From Mycobacterium sp. DL592 (GTDB lineage Bacteria > Actinomycetota > Actinomycetes > Mycobacteriales > Mycobacteriaceae), in contig NZ_CP050192.1 of the NCBI RefSeq assembly GCF_011694515.1, forward strand, positions 295,932-359,931: 64,000 nucleotides of DNA, written 5' to 3'. Positions within the stretch are counted from its first letter, which is position 1; every line of letters starts with the position of its first letter. The notes below the pieces were generated by a model, which saw nothing but the letters and a program-made list of their open reading frames with translations, was not told the origin of the DNA and did no database searches. This document shows, piece after piece, positions 1 to 9,108 of the stretch. Position numbers and translations under genes: made by a program.

Positions 1-66
1 GCTGGCCAATAGGCAGCACCAGGCCAGCTTGATGATCGTGGCGCCGGCCGGGGGGCGTTCCGACAT
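1..66 (-). CDS. ponA2: PonA2-type penicillin-binding protein, N-terminus only
   Basis: The first 22 codons of a leftward gene run off the left edge of the window. They begin MSERPPAGATIIKLAW and lead into the hydrophobic stretch expected for the cytoplasmic tail and membrane anchor of mycobacterial PonA2, a bifunctional class A transglycosylase/transpeptidase. The assignment rests on this short match and on the position divergent from whiB4, as in M. tuberculosis (Rv3682/Rv3681c). No catalytic domain lies inside the window. Confidence 0.75.
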   Translation of the reverse strand, partial: MSERPPAGATIIKLAWCCLLAS

Positions 67-367
67 GGGTACAGAGTACTGACGACCTTTTGGGTCTTGC
101 GTGCCGTCCCGGCTGGGGCAATGATGGCGGCGGGGAATTTACGGGGGGGTTAGAAATGGCAGCTCACGCCAAATTTCGGCTGGGCCTGGACGATCGTCCC
201 AAAAAACCTGTGATCTAACTGTTGCGCAAACGATACCTGACCACCTAACTTAAACAGACAGTGCGATTCAGGTAACACTAAGGATCGCAATGTGGCGTAG
301 ATCGCATGCACGTTCTACTGCTGAAGAGTGAGCCGCCCAGTGGCGGCCCGGACGAAGGGGATCGCCG
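67..367. other. Intergenic region between ponA2 and whiB4
   Basis: About 300 bases with no convincing gene. It holds the promoters of two divergent genes; a rightward sigma-A-like promoter for whiB4 is listed separately. Short reading frames here lack a ribosome binding site and look like chance frames. Confidence 0.6.
222..251 (+). promoter_or_regulatory. Candidate whiB4 promoter
   Basis: TTGCGC (222-227) and TAACTT (246-251) are separated by 18 bp, a reasonable mycobacterial -35/-10 pair. It would give whiB4 a leader of roughly 110 nt. This is pattern matching only. Confidence 0.4.
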
Positions 368-721
368 GTGTCAGCTACTCGGCCCGCTGCCCGCAGGACC
401 AGCGCAGTTTCGGTACACGGTTCCATCCACGGCGCGGACGGCGAAGCCCGCATCGCCTGGGTATCCAAGGCTCTGTGCCGATCCACTGATCCTGATGAGC
501 TCTTCGTTCGTGGTGCGGCCCAGCGCAAAGCGGCCGTCATCTGCCGTCATTGCCCGGTCATGGCCGAGTGCGGCGCCGACGCCCTGGACAACCGGGTGGA
601 ATTCGGTGTGTGGGGCGGCATGACCGAACGTCAGCGCCGCGCTCTGCTCAAGCAGCACCCCGAGGTCGTGTCCTGGTCGGAGTTTTTTTCCTCGCAGCGC
701 AAGCACCGCAGCGTCAGCTAA
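368..721 (+). CDS. whiB4: WhiB4 iron-sulfur redox regulator
   Basis: A 117-residue WhiB-family protein. Four cysteines (C37, C59, C62, C68) in the C-x21-C-x2-C-x5-C pattern bind a 4Fe-4S cluster, followed by the family GVWGG turn (80-84) and a basic C-terminal segment (ERQRRALLKQ). The family senses O2/NO through the cluster, and apo-WhiB4 is known to bind DNA and repress oxidative-stress genes. The GTG start at 368 has AGGGG about 7 nt upstream. The sequence is very close to M. tuberculosis WhiB4, and it lies between ponA2 and the bagAB pair as there. Confidence 0.95.
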   Translation: MSATRPAARRTSAVSVHGSIHGADGEARIAWVSKALCRSTDPDELFVRGAAQRKAAVICRHCPVMAECGADALDNRVEFGVWGGMTERQRRALLKQHPEVVSWSEFFSSQRKHRSVS

Positions 722-782
722 TTCTCAGCTCTCCCGGGGCGCTCGCCCCAGGCAAATATTCGTCCGCGTCAAACGCGAACAG

Positions 783-1916
783 TCACGCCGTCTCGCCGAC
801 GATCTGATCGGCGATGGCCTGCAGTGCGTCGAGGTCGGAGACGTCGAATGGCAGGGACGGCACCCCGATCCACGGCACGTGCGGGTTGGCTCCGGTGAAA
901 CGTGACAGCAGCCGGATCTCCCGTTTGGCGGTCTGCGCCCGGTCGGCGTGGATGTCCAGCACCGCCGCGGCCAGCAGGTCGCCGTTCTTGGCCCCGCGAC
1001 TGCGCAACTCTTCGGCACCGTCGACGGCGCGTTCCACGGTCAGCGAGCACAACGTCGGGTGGGTGCGGTTGAGGATCAGCCCGGCCAGCGGCATCCCCTC
1101 ATCGGAGAGCCGGTCGACGAAGAACGACGCCTCCCGCAGCGCGTCCGGCTCGGCCGCCGAGACCACCACGAACTGGGTGCCGCGCCGCTTGAGCAGTTCG
1201 TAGGTGCGGTCGGCCTTCTCCCGGAAGCCACCGAAGGTCGAGTCCAGCGACTGCACGAACGCCGAGGCGTCCGAGAGCATCTGCGAGCCGAGGATCGTCG
1301 ACATCGCCTTCATCGCCAGGCCCACCACGCCGGTCACCAGGCGCCCGATGCCCTTGCCGGGAGCCAGCAGCAGCCGCCACAGCCGGCCGTCCATGAAACT
1401 GCCCAGCCGCTTGGGGGCGTCCAGGAAGTCCAAGGCGTTACGCGACGGCGGGGTGTCCACCACGACCAGGTCCCAGCGGTCCTGCCCGAGCAGCTGCCCG
1501 AGCTTCTCCATCGCCATGTACTCCTGCGTGCCCGCCAACGACGTCGCAACGGTCTGATAGAACTGGTTGTCCAAAATCGCTTGTGCGCGTTCAGGTCCCG
1601 AGTGTTCGACCACCATGTCGTCGAATGTGCGACGCATGTCGAGCATCATCGCGTGCAGTTCGCCGGTCACCTCGGGGGCCAACGGAACCCGCTGCGGCTC
1701 GTTGCCCAGTTCCCTGATGCCCAGGGCCTGCGCCAGCCGCTTGGCCGGGTCGATGGTCAACACCACCACCGTGCGGCCGTACTCGGCGGCGCGCACCGCC
1801 ATCGCCGCCGCGGTGGTGGTCTTGCCGACACCGCCGGCGCCGCAGCACACCACGACCCGGTTGGACCGGTCGGTCAGGATCGACTTCATGTCGAGCGTTG
1901 CAGGTGCGCCACTCAT
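783..1916 (-). CDS. bagB: Get3/ArsA-like ATPase BagB
   Basis: A 377-residue ArsA/Get3-family ATPase (Rv3680-like). The deviant Walker A GAGGVGKT is at residues 26-33, and the switch sequence VVDTPPS lies near residue 150. It forms a tandem pair with the upstream bagA, whose stop lies 2 nt before this start, so the two are translated together. In M. tuberculosis the pair is described as homologues of the eukaryotic tail-anchored-protein targeting ATPase Get3. An arsenite efflux role is unlikely because no ArsB pump is adjacent. The ATG start follows the upstream stop directly. Confidence 0.88.
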   Translation of the reverse strand: MSGAPATLDMKSILTDRSNRVVVCCGAGGVGKTTTAAAMAVRAAEYGRTVVVLTIDPAKRLAQALGIRELGNEPQRVPLAPEVTGELHAMMLDMRRTFDDMVVEHSGPERAQAILDNQFYQTVATSLAGTQEYMAMEKLGQLLGQDRWDLVVVDTPPSRNALDFLDAPKRLGSFMDGRLWRLLLAPGKGIGRLVTGVVGLAMKAMSTILGSQMLSDASAFVQSLDSTFGGFREKADRTYELLKRRGTQFVVVSAAEPDALREASFFVDRLSDEGMPLAGLILNRTHPTLCSLTVERAVDGAEELRSRGAKNGDLLAAAVLDIHADRAQTAKREIRLLSRFTGANPHVPWIGVPSLPFDVSDLDALQAIADQIVGETA

Positions 1917-1918
1917 GG

Positions 1919-2938
1919 TTACCTGACTCCTTGCTGCGCAAGCGTTTCGGCGAGTTCATAGAGGCTGCCGAGATCGACACCGTCGGCGATGGTGGGCAGT
2001 TCCAGCCGCGGCACCTTCAACCGGTCGAGCTGTTCGGCGCTTTCCGACCTGGCCCGGATCCGGGTGGCATGCTCGATGGTCTCGGTCAGCAGCCCGGCGA
2101 AATCGGCGTCCTCCAGCGTGATGCCGGCCTTGCCGAGCCCGGCCCGCACGGCGTCGGCGTCGATATCGCCCTCGGCGGCCTTCGCCAGGTCGGCAGGGGC
2201 CAGGAACGGCGGGATGTTGCGGTTGACGATCACGCTGCCGATGGGCAGGTCGAGCTCTTCGAGTTCCTCGATTGCCTCGATGGTCTCCTGAATGGGCAGT
2301 GCCTCCAGCAGGGTGACGAGGTGGATGGCGGTCTGCTCCGAATGCAGCAGCCGCACCACGCCCTCCGCCTGGGAGTGCACCGGACCGCCCTTGGCCAGGT
2401 CCGACACCGCCTTGGTGACGTCCAGGAACCGCGCGATACGCCCCGTCGGGGGAGAGTCGACGACGATGGCGTCGTACACCGGCTTCTTGTTGCGGTCCAC
2501 TCGGACCACCGATTCCTTGATCTTGCCGGTGAGCAGGACGTCACGCAGCCCGGGCGCGATGGTGGTGGCGAACTCGATGGCCCCGATCCGGCGCATCGCC
2601 CGACCCGCGATGCCCAGGTTGTAGAACATGTCGAGGTACTCCAGGAACGCGGCCTCGATGTCGATGGCCAGGGCGTTCACATGCCCGCCACCGTCGGCGG
2701 TGGCGATCTTGGACTCCTCGTAGGGCAGCGGCGGCACATCGAACAACTGCGCAATGCCTTGGCGCCCTTCGACTTCCACGAGCAGTACCCGCCGCCCACC
2801 GGCCGCCAGGGTCAACGCCAACGCCGCGGCGACGGTGGTCTTGCCGGTACCGCCTTTGCCCGTCACGAAGTGCAGACGTGCTTTGGTCAGGCGGGAAGGC
2901 CAGCCGACGGCGCTGCCGTCGCTTGAAGTGGTCGCCAT
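1919..2938 (-). CDS. bagA: Get3/ArsA-like ATPase BagA
   Basis: A 339-residue ArsA/Get3-family ATPase (Rv3679-like). The deviant Walker [10 protein letters not shown] is at residues 27-35, and VVDSPPTGR forms the switch II region. The first gene of the bagA-bagB operon. Its ATG start lies 6 nt after a TAGCAT box (2945-2950 on the minus strand), so the mRNA is probably leaderless. The product is expected to be cytosolic and to work as a complex with BagB. The client protein cannot be read from the sequence. Confidence 0.88.
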   Translation of the reverse strand: MATTSSDGSAVGWPSRLTKARLHFVTGKGGTGKTTVAAALALTLAAGGRRVLLVEVEGRQGIAQLFDVPPLPYEESKIATADGGGHVNALAIDIEAAFLEYLDMFYNLGIAGRAMRRIGAIEFATTIAPGLRDVLLTGKIKESVVRVDRNKKPVYDAIVVDSPPTGRIARFLDVTKAVSDLAKGGPVHSQAEGVVRLLHSEQTAIHLVTLLEALPIQETIEAIEELEELDLPIGSVIVNRNIPPFLAPADLAKAAEGDIDADAVRAGLGKAGITLEDADFAGLLTETIEHATRIRARSESAEQLDRLKVPRLELPTIADGVDLGSLYELAETLAQQGVR

Positions 2939-2944
2939 CAGTGC

Positions 2945-2950
2945 ATGCTA
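2945..2950 (-). promoter_or_regulatory. -10 box TAGCAT, leaderless bagA
   Basis: TAGCAT on the minus strand ends 6 nt before the bagA ATG, so transcription should start at or next to the start codon. It is back to back with the rightward box at 2995-3000. Confidence 0.5.
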
Positions 2951-2994
2951 GCCAAGCCTCGACCGGGCCCCTCAGCGATTGCCGTGTTCAGCGA

Positions 2995-3000
2995 TAGGCT
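2995..3000 (+). promoter_or_regulatory. -10 box TAGGCT, leaderless DUF4177 gene
   Basis: TAGGCT ends 6 nt before the ATG at 3007 and there is no Shine-Dalgarno sequence between them, the usual arrangement for a leaderless mycobacterial transcript. Confidence 0.5.
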
Positions 3001-3006
3001 TCGGCC

Positions 3007-3168
3007 ATGAGCGAACCGACGACATGGGAATACGCCACCATCCCGTTGCTGACCCACGCGACCAAACAGATCCTCGACCAGTGGGGCGCCGACGGCTGGG
3101 AACTGGTGGCCGTTCTGCCGGGCCCGACCGGTGAGCAGCACGTCGCCTACCTCAAGCGCCCGAAGTGA
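3007..3168 (+). CDS. Small DUF4177-like protein
   Basis: A 53-residue protein starting MSEPTTWEYATIPLL, with GWELVAVLPGP in the second half. The tryptophan-rich WEY...GW pattern resembles the DUF4177 family (Rv3678A-like position). It is the first gene of a rightward unit, and its stop codon overlaps the GTG start of ridA by 4 nt. The start is supported by a TANNNT box 6 nt upstream. No biochemical role is established. Confidence 0.8.
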   Translation: MSEPTTWEYATIPLLTHATKQILDQWGADGWELVAVLPGPTGEQHVAYLKRPK

Positions 3169-3656
3169 GCAGCGCCGGCGGGCAAGAGCGCAGCGCCGCG
3201 GGGAATGTCACCGCGCGGCTCGCCGAACTGGGCCTGACGCTGCCAACGGTGGTCAAGCCGTTGGCGGCCTATGTGCCCGCGGTGCGCACCGGAAACCTCG
3301 TCTACACCGCAGGCCAACTCCCGCTGTCGGCCGGTGAGCTCACCGACACCGGCAAGGTCGGCGCAGACGTCAGCCCCGAACGGGCCAAGGCCGCAGCACG
3401 GCTGTGCGCGCTGAACGCCCTGGCCGCCATCGACGCACTCGTCGGCGTCGACACGATCACCAAGGTCGTCAAGGTCGTCGGATTCGTCGCCTCTGCACCA
3501 GGGTTCAACGGACAGCCCGGTGTCATCAACGGGGCCTCCGAACTCCTGGGTGAGGTGTTCGGCGAGGCGGGTGCGCACGCCCGCTCCGCCGTCGGCGTCT
3601 CCGAACTGCCGCTGGACGCACCGGTCGAGGTGGAGCTCATCGTGGAGGTGGGGTGA
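3165..3656 (+). CDS. RidA-family enamine/imine deaminase
   Basis: A 163-residue RidA/YjgF-family protein (Rv3678c-like). Family members hydrolyse reactive enamine/imine intermediates made by PLP enzymes. The N-terminal extension of about 20 residues is followed by LVYTAGQLPL and the C-terminal VGVSELPLDAPVEVELIVEV strand. Translation is coupled to both neighbours: GTGA overlap with the upstream small gene and with the downstream metallo-hydrolase. The canonical catalytic arginine near the C-terminus is not obvious, so this belongs to the divergent RidA subgroup and its substrate is uncertain. Confidence 0.85.
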   Translation: MSSAGGQERSAAGNVTARLAELGLTLPTVVKPLAAYVPAVRTGNLVYTAGQLPLSAGELTDTGKVGADVSPERAKAAARLCALNALAAIDALVGVDTITKVVKVVGFVASAPGFNGQPGVINGASELLGEVFGEAGAHARSAVGVSELPLDAPVEVELIVEVG

Positions 3657-4426
3657 CCCACCCCGCCTACGGCGTCCTGCGGCCCGTCACCGGTACCGCT
3701 TCGGTCCTGCTGTGCAACAACCCCAACGTCATGACGCTGGAGGGCACCAACACCTGGGTGCTACGCGGCCCCGGCAGCGACGAGATGGTGGTCGTCGACC
3801 CCGGGCCCGACGATGACGAGCACCTCGCCCGCCTGGCCGAGCTCGGCACGATTCCGCTGGTGCTGATCAGCCACAAGCACGAGGACCACACCGGCGGCAT
3901 CGACAAGATCGTGGACCTCACCGGCGCGGTGGTGCGGTCGGTGGGCAGCGGTTTCCTGCGCGGTCTCGGCGGGCCGCTGACCGACGGTGAGGTCATCGAC
4001 GCCGCCGGGCTGCGCATCACGGTGATGGCCACCCCCGGCCACACCGCCGACTCACTGTCCTTCTTGGTCGACGACGCGGTGCTCACCGCCGACACCGTGC
4101 TCGGCCGCGGCACCACCGTGATCGACGACGAGGACGGCAGCCTGAGCCAGTACCTCGACTCGCTGCGACGGCTGCAGGGGTTGGGACGGCGGAGGGTGCT
4201 GCCCGGCCACGGTCCCGAACTCGACGACCTCGCCGCCGTCAGCGCCATGTACCTGGCGCATCGCGAGGAGCGGCTCGAGCAGGTCCGGGCGGCGTTACGC
4301 ACGCTCGGTGAGGACGCCACGGCACGCCAAGTCGTCGAGCACGTCTACACCGATGTCGACGAGAAGTTATGGGATGCCGCGGAGAAGTCCGTGCGCGCCC
4401 AGCTCGACTACCTGCGGGCCCGCTAG
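3653..4426 (+). CDS. Metallo-beta-lactamase-fold hydrolase
   Basis: A 257-residue MBL-fold protein (Rv3677c-like). The metal motif is H74-K-H76-E-D78-H79, followed by TPGHTADS and LPGHGPEL histidines and a helical winged C-terminal domain of the LACTB2 type. LACTB2-like members act as hydrolases or RNA endonucleases; which applies here cannot be told from sequence. The GTG start overlaps the ridA stop, so it is the last gene of a three-gene coupled unit. Confidence 0.85.
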   Translation: MTHPAYGVLRPVTGTASVLLCNNPNVMTLEGTNTWVLRGPGSDEMVVVDPGPDDDEHLARLAELGTIPLVLISHKHEDHTGGIDKIVDLTGAVVRSVGSGFLRGLGGPLTDGEVIDAAGLRITVMATPGHTADSLSFLVDDAVLTADTVLGRGTTVIDDEDGSLSQYLDSLRRLQGLGRRRVLPGHGPELDDLAAVSAMYLAHREERLEQVRAALRTLGEDATARQVVEHVYTDVDEKLWDAAEKSVRAQLDYLRAR

Positions 4427-4431
4427 CCGGC

Positions 4432-4569
4432 GCTTATCTCGCTCGGTGCCGATACTCGCTCGGTGCGCCCGGGCTCCGCAAGCTCCGCCCGTGCTTACCT
4501 CGCTCGGTGCCGATACTCGCTCGGTGCGCCCGGGCTCCGCAAGCTCCGCCCGTGCTTACCTCGCTCGGC
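4432..4569. repeat. 61-bp tandem repeat at the crp 3' end
   Basis: Two near-identical 61-bp units (about 4432-4492 and 4493-4553) and a third partial copy run into the crp stop codon. Each unit contains GCTCGGTGCC, GATACTCGCTCGG and two GCTCCGC words. The last copy covers the final codons of crp, so the array was probably copied outward from the gene end. It lies between two convergent genes. Confidence 0.8.
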
Positions 4570-5230
4570 GGGCCAGCCGCTCGGAGTCGCTGATCAGCAC
4601 GCTCTTGCCTTCCAGGCGGATCCACCCGCGGTGGGCGAAGTCGGCCAGCGCCTTGTTCACCGTCTCGCGCGAGGCGCCCACCAGCTGAGCGATCTCTTCC
4701 TGCGTCAGGTCGTGGGTGACGCGTAGCGCGCCGCCCTCCTGGGTGCCGAAGCGCTGGGCCAGCTGCAGCAGCTGCTTGGCCACCCGGCCCGGCACGTCCG
4801 TGAAGATCAGATCGGCCAGGTTGTTGTTGGTGCGGCGCAGCCGGCGGGCCAGCACGCGCAGCAGTTGCTCGGCGATCTCGGGGCGGTCGGCGATCCAGGC
4901 CCGCAGCGCGTCACGGTCCATCGAGACCGCACGCACTTCGGTGATGGTGGTGGCGCTCGAGGTCCGCGGACCCGGGTCGAAGATCGACAGCTCGCCGAAC
5001 ATGTCCGACGGGCCCATGATCGTCAGCAGGTTCTCCCGGCCATCCGGGGACCGCCGGCCGATCTTCACCTTGCCGGAAATGATGATGTAGAGCCGGTCAC
5101 CGGGCTCGCCTTCGGCGAACACGGTGTGCCCCCGCGGGAAATCAACCGGCTGCAGTTGTTTGGTCAGCGCGGAAACGGCGCTGGGTTCAACCCCCTGGAA
5201 GATTCCGGCCCTCGCCAGGATCTCGTCCAC
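4556..5230 (-). CDS. crp: Crp, cAMP receptor protein
   Basis: A 224-residue CRP/FNR regulator nearly identical to M. tuberculosis Rv3676. It has an N-terminal cyclic-nucleotide-binding barrel with the phosphate-binding cassette [17 protein letters not shown], a dimerisation helix, and a C-terminal winged helix with the recognition segment [15 protein letters not shown]. It controls central metabolism and resuscitation genes in mycobacteria. A class III adenylyl cyclase lies further along this window (42283-43881). The stop codon sits inside a tandem repeat, but the C-terminal ERLARRAR end is the normal one. Confidence 0.97.
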   Translation of the reverse strand: MDEILARAGIFQGVEPSAVSALTKQLQPVDFPRGHTVFAEGEPGDRLYIIISGKVKIGRRSPDGRENLLTIMGPSDMFGELSIFDPGPRTSSATTITEVRAVSMDRDALRAWIADRPEIAEQLLRVLARRLRRTNNNLADLIFTDVPGRVAKQLLQLAQRFGTQEGGALRVTHDLTQEEIAQLVGASRETVNKALADFAHRGWIRLEGKSVLISDSERLARRAR

Positions 5231-5324
5231 GTTGCCCCTCTTAGGTCATCGATTATTTGTCACGCTCAGGCCAGCATTACGCGAAGGTCAGTCTAGTGCC
5301 AGCCGGTCTTGCGACGTGCCAACG

Positions 5325-5624
5325 CTACACACGATTGGCGTACGGAGTCCGGTGAAACTGCGGATTCGGCCGTGCGTGGGCATAGGAACGGGTCGGCAAC
5401 CCGGGCTCGTCGGCATCCAGCAGGTACCGGACGTCGACCGGGCGCGGCTCCTCGGGGGCCGGCCGCGGCGGCGCCTGTTTACGGGCTTCCTCGGCCTGCT
5501 TGAGCAATTCCTCGACCTCTTCGGCGCCCGGCCGCTCGGTGTGCAGCCCGCTTTCCAGACGCTGCAATCCGAACGTCGCGAGCATCATCAGCCCGGGGAC
5601 ACACACCGCGAGCAACCAGGTCAC
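5325..5624 (-). CDS. Small membrane protein (Rv3675-like)
   Basis: About 99 residues from a GTG at 5624. It has one N-terminal membrane segment ([18 protein letters not shown]), then a Glu/Arg-rich helical stretch and a proline-rich C-terminus. An in-frame ATG at 5663 would add 13 cysteine-rich residues, but starting at GTG puts the membrane helix at the N-terminus as in relatives. It is divergent from nth. No function is known. Confidence 0.7.
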   Translation of the reverse strand: MTWLLAVCVPGLMMLATFGLQRLESGLHTERPGAEEVEELLKQAEEARKQAPPRPAPEEPRPVDVRYLLDADEPGLPTRSYAHARPNPQFHRTPYANRV

Positions 5625-5715
5625 CCGGCAAAGTAAACACGGGCAAGGTCTCGGCGAGATCACGAATTGTCACCGGTATGTCCGCAGGTCGTCGCAGCTT
5701 GTCGCGGGTGGTCAG

Positions 5716-5721
5716 TACCCT
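5716..5721 (+). promoter_or_regulatory. -10 box TACCCT, leaderless nth
   Basis: TACCCT ends 7 nt before a GTG at 5729. This decides between two possible nth starts (5678 or 5729) in favour of the downstream GTG. Confidence 0.45.
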
Positions 5722-5728
5722 TGGCAGC

Positions 5729-6490
5729 GTGCCTGCGGCCGCCAAGAAACCGGACTCCAAGAAGTGGGACGCCGAAACCCACCTGGGCCTGGTGCGCCGT
5801 GCCCGCCGAATGAACCGCACCCTGGCCGTCGCGTTCCCGCACGTGTACTGCGAGCTCGACTTCACCAACCCGCTCGAACTCGCGGTCGCCACGATCCTGT
5901 CGGCTCAGTCCACCGACAAACGGGTCAACCTGACCACCCCGGCGCTGTTCAAGAGGTACCGCACCGCGTTGGACTACGCCCAGGCCGACCGCGTCGAGCT
6001 CGAAGAACTGATCAGGCCCACCGGTTTCTACCGCAACAAGACCACGTCGCTGATCCGGCTGGGCCAGGAACTCGTGGAGCGTTTCGACGGGGAGGTTCCG
6101 CAGACCCTCGACGAGTTGGTGACCCTGCCCGGTGTCGGGCGCAAGACCGCCAACGTGATCCTCGGAAACGCCTTCGACATCCCCGGCATCACCGTCGACA
6201 CCCACTTCGGCAGGCTCGTGCGGCGCTGGCGCTGGACGGCGCTGGAGGACCCGGTCAAGGTCGAGCACGCGGTCGGCGAGTTGATCGAGCGCAGCGAGTG
6301 GACGCTGCTGAGCCATCGCGTCATCTTTCACGGCCGTCGGGTCTGCCACGCCCGCAAGCCCGCCTGCGGGGTGTGCGTGCTGGCCAAGGACTGCCCGTCG
6401 TTCGGGGTCGGCCCGACCGAGCCGCTGGTGGCCGCGGCGCTCGTGAAAGGCCCCGAAACCGAGCATCTGCTCGCCCTGGCCGGGCTGTGA
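5729..6490 (+). CDS. nth: Endonuclease III
   Basis: A 253-residue HhH-GPD DNA glycosylase/AP lyase that removes oxidised pyrimidines. The hairpin [13 protein letters not shown] carries catalytic K139, and D157 lies 18 residues on in TVDTHFGR. The C-terminal 4Fe-4S loop [17 protein letters not shown] has the C-x6-C-x2-C-x5-C spacing. A longer reading from 5678 is open, but the leaderless -10 box favours 5729. It is followed by the membrane thioredoxin, NUDIX and marP genes. Confidence 0.93.
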   Translation: MPAAAKKPDSKKWDAETHLGLVRRARRMNRTLAVAFPHVYCELDFTNPLELAVATILSAQSTDKRVNLTTPALFKRYRTALDYAQADRVELEELIRPTGFYRNKTTSLIRLGQELVERFDGEVPQTLDELVTLPGVGRKTANVILGNAFDIPGITVDTHFGRLVRRWRWTALEDPVKVEHAVGELIERSEWTLLSHRVIFHGRRVCHARKPACGVCVLAKDCPSFGVGPTEPLVAAALVKGPETEHLLALAGL

Positions 6491-6512
6491 GCGCCCGCCT
6501 CCCGGCCCGCTG

Positions 6513-7154
6513 ATGACCAGATCGGCTCGCTGGACCGTCGTGGTGCTGGCCGCGGTCGCCGCGCTGATCGCCGCGCTCGTCGTCGAACTCGGTGATGACC
6601 CCGGCAAGGGCGACGGCGCCCCCGGCACGCAGGTGGCCCGTGCCCACCGCGACGCCGACACACCGGAGGCGCTGGCCGGCCCGCGCAAGCAGGCAGACCT
6701 GCCGTCCTGTCCCGCCGGCGGCCAGGACCCCGGCCCGGAAAGGCTGCGCGGCATCGTCCTCGAGTGCGCCGCCGACGGAACACCGGTCGATGTGGCGCGC
6801 GCACTCGCCGGCCGCCCAGCGGTACTGAACCTGTGGGCCTACTGGTGCGGGCCGTGCGCCGAGGAGCTGCCCGCACTGGCCGACTATCAGCGCCGGGTGG
6901 GCGACGACGTACGTGTGGTCACCGTCCATCAGGACGAGAACGAGACGGCCGCCCTGCTGCGCCTCGCCGACCTGAAGGTTCGGCTGCCTACGCTGCAGGA
7001 CGGCCAGCGCCGCGTCGCCGCCGCCCTGGGCGTGCCCAACGTCATGCCCGCGACGGTCGTGCTGCGTGCGGACGGTACCGTTGCCCAGATCCTGCCGCGG
7101 GCGTTCACCAGTGCCGATGAAATCGCCGACGCGGTGAAGAATGCTCTGCAATGA
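6513..7154 (+). CDS. Membrane-anchored thioredoxin-like protein
   Basis: A 213-residue TlpA/ResA-type protein (Rv3673c-like). One N-terminal membrane anchor (WTVVVLAAVAALIAALVV) is followed by a periplasmic thioredoxin fold with W111-C-G-P-C115 and the cis-proline NVMPATVV. It probably reduces or shuttles disulfides in exported proteins. The 3' end overlaps the NUDIX start by 4 nt (ATGA). Confidence 0.88.
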   Translation: MTRSARWTVVVLAAVAALIAALVVELGDDPGKGDGAPGTQVARAHRDADTPEALAGPRKQADLPSCPAGGQDPGPERLRGIVLECAADGTPVDVARALAGRPAVLNLWAYWCGPCAEELPALADYQRRVGDDVRVVTVHQDENETAALLRLADLKVRLPTLQDGQRRVAAALGVPNVMPATVVLRADGTVAQILPRAFTSADEIADAVKNALQ

Positions 7155-7924
7155 CGACGAGCGAGGGGGCGCGGGTGACGGGTGGGATACCGCTCACTCC
7201 CGACGTGAGGCCGCCCTGGCTGGCCCCATTGGTGGAGAACGTCGACCTCGTGCCGCACGCCTATCGCCGCAAGGTTCCGGCTGAACTGCTGGCCGCGGTG
7301 ACCAGCGGCGGGCGTGCGGGACGCGACGCCGCGGTGCTGGTGCTGTTCTCCGGCCCGCCGTCTGATCACCCGCCCGGACAGGTCCCCGACGACGCCGATC
7401 TTCTACTCACCGTGCGCGCCAGCACGCTGCGCCACCACGCCGGCCAGGCCGCCTTCCCGGGCGGAGCCGCCGACCCCGGTGATGCCGGACCGGTGGCCAC
7501 CGCGCTGCGGGAAGCCCAGGAGGAGACGGGGATCGACCCGAATCGGCTGCACCCCCTGGCCACACTGGAGCGAATGTTCATCCCGCCCTCGGGCTTTCAC
7601 GTCGTGCCCGTGCTGGCGTATTCGCCCGACCCCGGGCCGGTGGCTGTCGTCAACGCGGCGGAGACGGCCGTCGTCGCACGGGTTCCGCTGCGCGCCTTCG
7701 TCAATCCTGAGAACCGGCTGATGGTCTACCGCACCGACGCGGGGCCGCGTTTCGCCGGACCGGCATTTCTGCTCAACGAGATGTTGGTGTGGGGGTTCAC
7801 CGGTCACGTAATCTCGGCGATGCTCGATGTGGCCGGTTGGTCACAACCGTGGAAGACCGAAGACATCCGGGACTTGGACGAGGCCATGGCGCTCGTCGGC
7901 GACAACAGTAAGGGGCCGCTGTGA
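7151..7924 (+). CDS. NUDIX hydrolase, CoA-pyrophosphatase type
   Basis: A 257-residue NUDIX protein (Rv3672c-like). The Nudix box is near residues 106-130 and ends REAQEETGI, with aspartate where the first glutamate usually stands. LRHHAGQAAFPGGA just before it matches the extended signature of CoA diphosphatases. Translationally coupled to the thioredoxin gene upstream (ATGA) and marP downstream (GTGA). Substrate preference is an inference from the extended motif. Confidence 0.85.
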   Translation: MTTSEGARVTGGIPLTPDVRPPWLAPLVENVDLVPHAYRRKVPAELLAAVTSGGRAGRDAAVLVLFSGPPSDHPPGQVPDDADLLLTVRASTLRHHAGQAAFPGGAADPGDAGPVATALREAQEETGIDPNRLHPLATLERMFIPPSGFHVVPVLAYSPDPGPVAVVNAAETAVVARVPLRAFVNPENRLMVYRTDAGPRFAGPAFLLNEMLVWGFTGHVISAMLDVAGWSQPWKTEDIRDLDEAMALVGDNSKGPL

Positions 7925-9108
7925 CGAGTTCGCAATGGCTGGACATCGCCGTGCTGGTGGTGGCGTTCGTCGCCGCGATATCCGGCTGGCGCTCCGGTGC
8001 GTTGGGCTCGTTGATGTCCTTCGTCGGTGTGGTGCTAGGCGCCATCGCCGGAGTGATGCTGGCTCCGCACATCGTCAGTCACATTCACTCGCCGCGGGCC
8101 AAGTTGTTCGCCGCGCTGTTCCTCATCCTGGCGCTCGTCGTCGTCGGCGAGGTCGCCGGTGTGGTGCTCGGACGCGCCGTGCGCGGTGCCATCCGCAACC
8201 GCGGGGTGCGCACCATCGACTCGATCATCGGTGTGGCGCTGCAGCTGGTCGTGGTAATGGTGGCCGCCTGGCTGCTGGCCACCCCGCTCACCTCGTCGGA
8301 TCAGCCCAACCTTGCTGCCGCGGTGCGCGGTTCCAAAGTCCTTGCCCAGGTGGACAAGTACGCACCGGAGTGGCTCAAGTCGGTGCCCAAGAGGATGTCG
8401 ACCCTGTTGAGTACTTCCGGGCTGCCCGACGTCCTGCAGCCCTTCGGCCGTACCCCGATCCAGGCGGTCGACGCCCCGGATGCCTCGCTGGCCGGCAGCC
8501 TGGTGGTCGCCAGCTCGCGGCCCAGCGTGGTCAAGATCCGCGGCGTCGCGCCGGGCTGCCAGAAGGTGCTCGAGGGAACCGGTTTCGTGATCGCCCCCAA
8601 CCGGGTGATGTCCAACGCCCACGTGGTCGCCGGGTCCGACAGCGTCACGGTGGACGCCGAGGGACAGACCTACGACGCCACCGTCGTCTCCTACGACCCC
8701 AACGCCGACATCTCGATTCTCGACGTGCCCAACCTGCCGCAGCGGCCGCTGGTGTTCGCCGAACAGCCTGCCAAATCAGGTACCGACGCGGTGGTGCTCG
8801 GCTACCCCGGCGGTGGCGAGTTCGCCGCCACCCCGGCGCGGATCCGCGAAACCATCGAGCTCTCCGGGCCGGACATCTACCGCACCACGACGGTCAACCG
8901 CGAGGTGTACACCATCAGAGGTACTGTGCGGCAAGGTAATTCGGGTGGTCCGATGATCAACCGGGCGGGCCAGGTGCTCGGTGTGGTGTTCGGTGCCGCC
9001 GTCGACGACAACGACACCGGATTCGTCCTGACCGCCAACGAGGTGTCGCGTCAGCTGGCCAAGATCGGCAACACCGAGAAGGTGCCCACCGGAGCCTGCG
9101 TCACCTAG
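7921..9108 (+). CDS. marP: MarP membrane serine protease
   Basis: A 395-residue protein with four N-terminal membrane helices (about 8-125, CvpA-like) and a periplasmic chymotrypsin-like protease domain. The triad is H234 (SNAHVV), D263 (ADISIL) and S341 (GNSGGP). In M. tuberculosis MarP (Rv3671c) is needed for acid resistance and cleaves the peptidoglycan hydrolase RipA; the domain order and spacing match. The GTG start overlaps the NUDIX stop. Its own stop overlaps the convergent ephE stop by 8 bp. Confidence 0.95.
   Translation: MTSSQWLDIAVLVVAFVAAISGWRSGALGSLMSFVGVVLGAIAGVMLAPHIVSHIHSPRAKLFAALFLILALVVVGEVAGVVLGRAVRGAIRNRGVRTIDSIIGVALQLVVVMVAAWLLATPLTSSDQPNLAAAVRGSKVLAQVDKYAPEWLKSVPKRMSTLLSTSGLPDVLQPFGRTPIQAVDAPDASLAGSLVVASSRPSVVKIRGVAPGCQKVLEGTGFVIAPNRVMSNAHVVAGSDSVTVDAEGQTYDATVVSYDPNADISILDVPNLPQRPLVFAEQPAKSGTDAVVLGYPGGGEFAATPARIRETIELSGPDIYRTTTVNREVYTIRGTVRQGNSGGPMINRAGQVLGVVFGAAVDDNDTGFVLTANEVSRQLAKIGNTEKVPTGACVT

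Noticed and set aside
948..1961. Long plus-strand frame opposite bagB
   Set aside because: It lies entirely antisense to the ArsA-like genes, is His/Gln/Arg-rich like typical GC-rich shadow frames, and has no ribosome binding site.
4432..4569. CRISPR array
   Set aside because: The 61-bp units are directly adjacent without unique spacers, so this is a simple tandem duplication.
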